Positions 6,697-9,409 of a stretch of DNA of 9,409 bases are shown one piece after another. Each line of letters begins with the position of its first letter. The first letter of the stretch is position 1. Origin of the DNA: JBMNOU01 sp050943215. Lineage in GTDB: Bacteria > Bacillota > Clostridia > Christensenellales > SZUA-584. The stretch lies in assembly GCA_050943215.1 (NCBI GenBank), contig JBMNOU010000065.1:1-9409 (forward strand), given 5' to 3'. A program made the position numbers and the translations under genes. The notes under the pieces are model-generated. The model ran no database searches, was not told the origin of the DNA, and saw nothing but the letters and a program-made list of their open reading frames with translations.

Positions 6697-7159
6697 ATGG
6701 ATAAAAACAGTCTAGCGCATACGGCGTGGGAATATAAGCATCACATAGTATTTGCCCGAAATACAAAAGGAGCGATATATGGAAAGATCAAGAAAGATAT
6801 TGGAAAAATATTGTGAGGGCTATGTGACAGAAAGGGAATAGAGATCATCGAAGCAGAACTATGCCCGGATCACATACACATGCTAATCAGAATACCGCTG
6901 AAGTATAGTATATCGGAAATAATGGGGTATCTAAAAGGAAAAAGCTCGCTAATAATATTGGCCGGCATGCGAACTTTAATACAAGTATGGTAGTCGGCAT
7001 TTCTTTGTAGAGGGAATTATGTAGATAAGGCAGGGAAAAATGCGAAAAGGATACAAGAGTATATCTGAAGGCAACTACAAGAAGATACTATCGAAGATAA
7101 GTCTAAAGGAGTACATAGACCCTTTTTACGGGAAGCCAAAGAACAAAGGCAAGAAATAA
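6697..7159 (+). pseudogene. tnpA: IS200-type Y1 (HUH) transposase tnpA, multiply disrupted
   Basis: From ATG 6697, after GGAAG, the frame reads MDKNSLAHTAWEYKHHIVFA, a typical IS200 TnpA start. The HUH metal motif is intact in CPDHIHMLI, followed by MGYLKGKSS. The copy is dead: TGA replaces an expected Arg/Gly codon after GKIL; one T is missing near 6958 (the FDRHANL region); single bases are missing near 6983 and 7012, which together restore the frame at CRGNYVDKAGKNAKRIQEYI; a second TGA directly follows the Tyr-Ile of the expected catalytic-tyrosine helix; and a further indel near 7100 precedes SLKEYIDPFYGKPKNKGKK and TAA at 7157-7159. Both TGA codons could be decayed CGA. Genetic recoding is ruled out because the aldehyde dehydrogenase gene itself ends in TGA. 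At least six lesions mark an old insertion. Confidence 0.9.
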
Positions 7160-7279
7160 GACCCTTTAGGGTCTGCCGGAGAAAATTATGTGGTTGGCAA
7201 ATTATTCAATACGCTTGCAAGCGCAGCCAGTAGTATGCCCTTATAGGGCTGGTGCATATCACCGCTACGCCGGTGGTAT
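7159..7279. repeat. Right-end hairpin cluster of the IS200-like element
   Basis: Four palindromes follow each other: AGACCCT/AGGGTCT (7159-7174, overlapping the tnpA stop), CGCTTGCAAGCG (7212-7223), GCCCT/AGGGC (7237-7249) and ATATCACCG/CGGTGGTAT (7256-7279, one G-T wobble). The last is likely the transposase-recognised right-end hairpin. All stems are intact although tnpA is ruined. Confidence 0.65.
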
Positions 7280-7362
7280 TGATTTTTGTGGCGAAAAGAG
7301 TAACCTTATGTGGCTGCCGTTAGCTCTTGCGGGGAAATTACATGTCGACAATGTTAAAAATG

Positions 7363-7386
7363 TATACAAAAACAATGAATTGTATA
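7363..7386. promoter_or_regulatory. Operator-like inverted repeat TATACAA-N10-TTGTATA
   Basis: Perfect 7-bp arms (7363-7369 and 7380-7386) end exactly at the base before the -35 box of the aldehyde dehydrogenase promoter. The position suits an activator or a repressor that overlaps RNA polymerase. The regulator is not in the window. Confidence 0.5.
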
Positions 7387-7416
7387 TTGACACTGAAAAC
7401 ACATATACGGTATAAT
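7387..7416 (+). promoter_or_regulatory. Consensus sigma-A promoter for the aldehyde dehydrogenase
   Basis: TTGACA (7387-7392), 18 nt, TATAAT (7411-7416): both hexamers match consensus perfectly. Transcription should begin near 7423. It lies about 100 nt right of the IS-like element's end and about 210 nt before the ATG. Confidence 0.85.
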
Positions 7417-7422
7417 AGAAAG

Positions 7423-7604
7423 ACAATGGTATAACTTTGTTTTTCCGAGCTTGACTGCCTAAAGCGCTTGCCATGGCATATAGCCGATAGGGTATAGACA
7501 GAAATATCTATGCCTCCCGTTTGGAAAGGATAAACAGCATGAATAAAGCGTTTAATATGCTTGTTTAGTGTACGTTCCAAACCGGACGTACACTTTTGTT
7601 TTTT
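7423..7604 (+). ncRNA. Structured 5' leader with terminator, candidate cis-regulatory RNA
   Basis: Between the consensus promoter and the aldehyde dehydrogenase the transcript can form, in order: the palindrome TGCCATGGCA (7469-7478); a long stem GGTATAGA (7491-7498) / TCTATGCC (7507-7514), extendable outwards through CCGA/TTTGG to 7484-7524; a stem TAAACAGCAT (7531-7540) / ATGCTTGTTTA (7557-7567) with an inner TAAA/TTTA; and directly beside it the terminator. The ribosome binding site comes only 11 nt after the T run. This layout is that of an attenuated leader or riboswitch. I could not match it to a riboswitch class I know or to a T-box, and I found no clear anti-terminator pairing, so a free small RNA with read-through is also possible. 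Confidence 0.5.
7568..7604 (+). terminator. Intrinsic terminator inside the leader (attenuator)
   Basis: GTGTACGTTCC (7568-7578) pairs with GGACGTACAC (7584-7593) with one bulged T and loop AAACC, followed by TTTTGTTTTTT (7594-7604). It stands between the promoter and the ribosome binding site, so full-length mRNA requires read-through or anti-termination. Confidence 0.85.
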
Positions 7605-7629
7605 AAAATATATAAAGGAGAATATCAAA

Positions 7630-9066
7630 ATGAAAATGATCATTGGAGGAAAAAAGGTTGATTCGGCAGATAAAAAGACACAGGAAGTGCTGAATCCGGC
7701 AACCCATACGGTAATCGATACGGTTCCGATGGCGACGAAAGAAGACGTGGATCAAGCTGTAGAAAACGCCCAGAATGGTTTTAAGCTGTGGTCCGCGACT
7801 CCTCTGCATCAGAGAATTGAAACGATCTACGCCTACATCCAAATACTAAAGGATAATAGGAAGGAGCTAATCACGCTGGGCATGCAGGAAATCGGAAAAA
7901 CAAGAGCGATGGCTGATTCGGAATTTGATATTACGATACAGCTTATAAAAAACTTCTGCGAATCGGCGCGCTCTCTGGGCGGAGAAACATTGGCGATTAA
8001 CAATCAATTTTATGCGGAAAACGACCTAGCCATTACCGTGCGCGAACCCTGGGGCGTCGTGCTGTGTATACTGCCGTTTAACTGGCCTATCGAGCTTTTT
8101 TCACAGAAAGTCATACCAGCATTGCTGATGGGCAATGCCGTCATCATAAAGCCATCGTCGGAAACGCCTCTTAGCAACATCTATATGACGGAACTTCTTT
8201 TGAAATGCGGCGTAGCGCCTGATGCACTGCAGATTGTCACGGGCAGTGGTTCTAAGGTCGGCAAATGGATTATCTCTAATGGCAAAATCAATATGATCAG
8301 TCTTACGGGCAGCACCGAGGTCGGCATACAGACCGCTAAAGACGGTGCGGATCATCTGCACCGGGTCTCTCTCGAATTGGGCGGCAACGACGCTCTAATC
8401 GTTCTCGACGATGCAGATATTGATTATGCCGTAAGCGAATCATTATCGGGGCGCCTTCCTAACGCCGGGCAGATATGCTGCGGCAGTAAACGGTTTTTTG
8501 TGCAGAATTCTATCAAAGAGGAGTTCACAACAAAACTGCTAGAAGAGCTTAAAAAGGTGAAAGTTGGGGATCCTTTGGATGAAGACACTACATACGGACC
8601 GATCATATCTGAAAGGGCGGCTATTGATGTTGAACAGCAGATACAGAAAACGATAGCGCAAGGGGCACGCCTGATGTTCGGAGGGAAACGGTTTGATAAA
8701 ACGTTTATCGAGCCGACACTGCTTGTAGATGTTACACCCGATATGGATATTGCAAAGGATATGGAAATATTCGGACCGGTATGGCCGGTGATTGGGTTTG
8801 ATACAATTGAGGAAGCAATCGAAATGGCGAACAGCACAAAGTATGGCCTTTCGGGCGGCGTGATCACGAAAGACGTGAAAAAGGCGATGACTGTGGCCAG
8901 GGCCATGCAGTCTGGCTGCTGCGTCATCAACGGCACCGGAATGTACCGCGCTGCTGACCAGCCTTTTGGAGGATATAAGATGAGCGGACTTGGACGCGAG
9001 GGTGGCAAGTTTACGCTTGAAGAAATGAGCCAGCTTAAAACGATTGTGTTTAAAAAGTTATATTGA
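7630..9066 (+). CDS. NAD(P)-dependent aldehyde dehydrogenase
   Basis: ATG 7630 is chosen because AAGGAG (7615-7620) lies 9 nt upstream; the frame opens earlier at 7561, but that part lies within the terminator. The 478-residue product has the normal length and all key features of the ALDH superfamily, which oxidises aldehydes to acids in the cytoplasm: oxyanion Asn in PFN151WP; cofactor Lys in K174-P-S-S-E-T-P; the Rossmann motif G227-S-T-E-V-G232; general base in L-E249-L-G-G-N-D; nucleophile in G-Q-I-C283-C284; EIFGPV; and the C-terminal PFGGYKMSGLGREGG. The overall pattern is closest to the succinate-semialdehyde/lactaldehyde dehydrogenase branch, but no neighbouring pathway gene fixes the substrate. 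The doublet Cys-Cys at the active site occurs in some family members. Control appears to act at an operator next to the promoter and by leader termination. Confidence 0.93.
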   Translation: MKMIIGGKKVDSADKKTQEVLNPATHTVIDTVPMATKEDVDQAVENAQNGFKLWSATPLHQRIETIYAYIQILKDNRKELITLGMQEIGKTRAMADSEFDITIQLIKNFCESARSLGGETLAINNQFYAENDLAITVREPWGVVLCILPFNWPIELFSQKVIPALLMGNAVIIKPSSETPLSNIYMTELLLKCGVAPDALQIVTGSGSKVGKWIISNGKINMISLTGSTEVGIQTAKDGADHLHRVSLELGGNDALIVLDDADIDYAVSESLSGRLPNAGQICCGSKRFFVQNSIKEEFTTKLLEELKKVKVGDPLDEDTTYGPIISERAAIDVEQQIQKTIAQGARLMFGGKRFDKTFIEPTLLVDVTPDMDIAKDMEIFGPVWPVIGFDTIEEAIEMANSTKYGLSGGVITKDVKKAMTVARAMQSGCCVINGTGMYRAADQPFGGYKMSGLGREGGKFTLEEMSQLKTIVFKKLY

Positions 9067-9088
9067 TTTACCATTAGCCTCATAGATA

Positions 9089-9128
9089 AAAAGCTGCGCA
9101 CAGTTCAAGCGGTTTATGCGCAGCTTTT
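9089..9128. terminator. Terminator after the aldehyde dehydrogenase, probably bidirectional
   Basis: AAAAGCTGCGCA (9089-9100) pairs perfectly with TGCGCAGCTTTT (9117-9128). On the plus strand the T run is short (TTTT); on the minus strand it is TTTTT. It lies 22 nt after the stop. Confidence 0.78.
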
Positions 9129-9173
9129 AAAATTTAGGCAGAATGTAGTATTTGCGCAGATGGATCGACGCTA

Positions 9174-9190
9174 AAAAACCAAAGGTTTTT
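9174..9190. repeat. Small hairpin AAAAACC-AAA-GGTTTTT
   Basis: A perfect 7-bp stem with a 3-nt loop between two convergent genes. It has only two GC pairs and five T on either strand, so it may be a weak bidirectional terminator. Confidence 0.35.
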
Positions 9191-9202
9191 CAGGTTAAAC
9201 AA

Positions 9203-9235
9203 AATGCACCATTTTTACCGAATAAATGGTGCATT
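9203..9235 (-). terminator. Terminator of the minus-strand gene at the right edge
   Basis: AATGCACCATTT (9203-9214) and AAATGGTGCATT (9224-9235) form a perfect 12-bp stem with loop TTACCGAAT. Read on the minus strand the stem runs into TTTTGTTT, and it lies 46 nt after the stop codon of the convergent gene. Confidence 0.75.
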
Positions 9236-9281
9236 GTTAGAGGAAATAAATATGAAACCAAGGAGATTGCGGTAGGAAACG

Positions 9282-9409
9282 CTAACGAATTTTAACCAGC
9301 AAATCGTCTTGTTTTCTGCCTAAGCCGTAAACAAGGGAGTGCAGCATGTTGTCTTTATCGCCGTAGAACTCCATCATGTGATCCTGCATCAGCCGGGTGG
9401 CCTCTTTAT
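9282..9409 (-). CDS. C-terminal fragment of an unidentified gene (partial)
   Basis: The minus-strand frame enters at the right edge and ends with TAG at 9284-9282. The 41 visible residues begin KEATRLMQDHMMEFYGDKDN and continue through MLHSLVYGLGRKQDDLL to end in VKIR. It is hydrophilic, helical in character and without membrane segments. A terminator directly downstream on the same strand and protein-like composition support a real gene. I do not recognise the family. It is convergent with the aldehyde dehydrogenase, so no functional link is implied. Confidence 0.6.
   Translation of the reverse strand, partial: KEATRLMQDHMMEFYGDKDNMLHSLVYGLGRKQDDLLVKIR

Larger units (their letters stand above)
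6574..7285 (+). mobile_element. IS200/IS605-family element (tnpA-only type), inactivated
   Basis: The span is set by the left subterminal hairpin, the degraded tnpA and a set of right-end hairpins. AAATCAAATACC at the left (6574-6585) and GGTATTGATTT at the right (7275-7285) are near inverted copies and bound the element; the exact cleavage sites cannot be fixed. The left end has CCCCCGGC-TAT-GCCGGGGG (6586-6604) and AAAGC/GCTTT. A further stem GATGATG (6649-6655) / CATCATC (6671-6677) sits just before the tnpA ribosome binding site, as in IS200 elements whose transposase translation is held down by leader structure. No tnpB is present. No target duplication is expected for this family. Confidence 0.85.

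Noticed and set aside
6697..7159. TGA read as an amino acid in tnpA
   Set aside because: The frame also has several indels, and the aldehyde dehydrogenase gene ends in TGA, so decay explains the stops.
6574..7285. IS605-type tnpB or a guide-RNA system beside tnpA
   Set aside because: No tnpB-like frame exists in or near the element; the right-end hairpins alone do not support a guide RNA.
7188..7415. Plus-strand open frame of 75 codons
   Set aside because: It runs through the IS right-end hairpins and into the aldehyde dehydrogenase promoter, has no ribosome binding site and no protein-like pattern.
8424..9101. Long minus-strand open frame of 225 codons
   Set aside because: It lies antisense to the well-supported aldehyde dehydrogenase gene and has the Ser/Pro-rich look of a shadow frame.
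1..9409. CRISPR array, tRNA or rRNA gene
   Set aside because: No regularly spaced repeats, no tRNA cloverleaf with a TTCRA-type arm and no rRNA signature were seen.

Overview
The window looks like chromosomal DNA of a Gram-positive, probably endospore-forming member of the Clostridia (Bacillota). The support is: strong AGGAGG-type ribosome binding sites, frequent GTG/TTG starts, many hairpin-plus-T-run terminators, a CotH-type kinase fused to lamin-tail domains, a DUF2935 protein, a SipW/TasA-type signal sequence, and promoter-like sites resembling mother-cell sporulation sigma consensus sequences. No rRNA, tRNA, CRISPR array or intact phage module is visible.

Layout. 1-195 is the C-terminal end of an AT-rich gene, probably an SGNH/GDSL-like hydrolase of cell-surface polysaccharide type. 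196-778 holds no intact gene, only a minus-strand TasA/camelysin-like signal segment (335-495) broken by a frameshift in an A7 run and cut short after about 53 residues, plus a possible sigma-E-like site before the next gene. 779-3805 encodes a large membrane-anchored CotH kinase-family protein with three lamin-tail domains, a chitobiase-type C-terminal domain, the CotH domain and short tandem repeats; a terminator follows. 3893-4179 is non-coding. 4180-4482 encodes a small two-helix membrane protein with its own GC-rich terminator. 4733-5413 encodes a divergent PlsC-like acyltransferase. 5568-6491 encodes a duplicated DUF2935 helical-bundle protein preceded by a striking sigma-K-like promoter and followed by a terminator. 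6574-7285 is an IS200/IS605-family element with a dead tnpA but well-preserved hairpin ends. 7363-7604 is the regulatory region of the last gene: an inverted repeat abutting the -35 of a consensus sigma-A promoter, then a structured leader of about 150 nt ending in an intrinsic terminator. 7630-9066 encodes an NAD(P)-dependent aldehyde dehydrogenase. 9089-9235 carries three hairpins between convergent genes, and 9282-9409 is the C-terminus of an unidentified minus-strand gene.

Genes working together. The genes are mostly single transcription units, each with its own terminator, so there is little operon logic. The themes are envelope and spore biology (CotH protein, TasA-like remnant, acyltransferase, DUF2935 protein) and one metabolic enzyme, the aldehyde dehydrogenase, whose expression appears to be gated twice: by an operator at the promoter and by a terminator in the leader. 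The most promising unexplained item is that leader.
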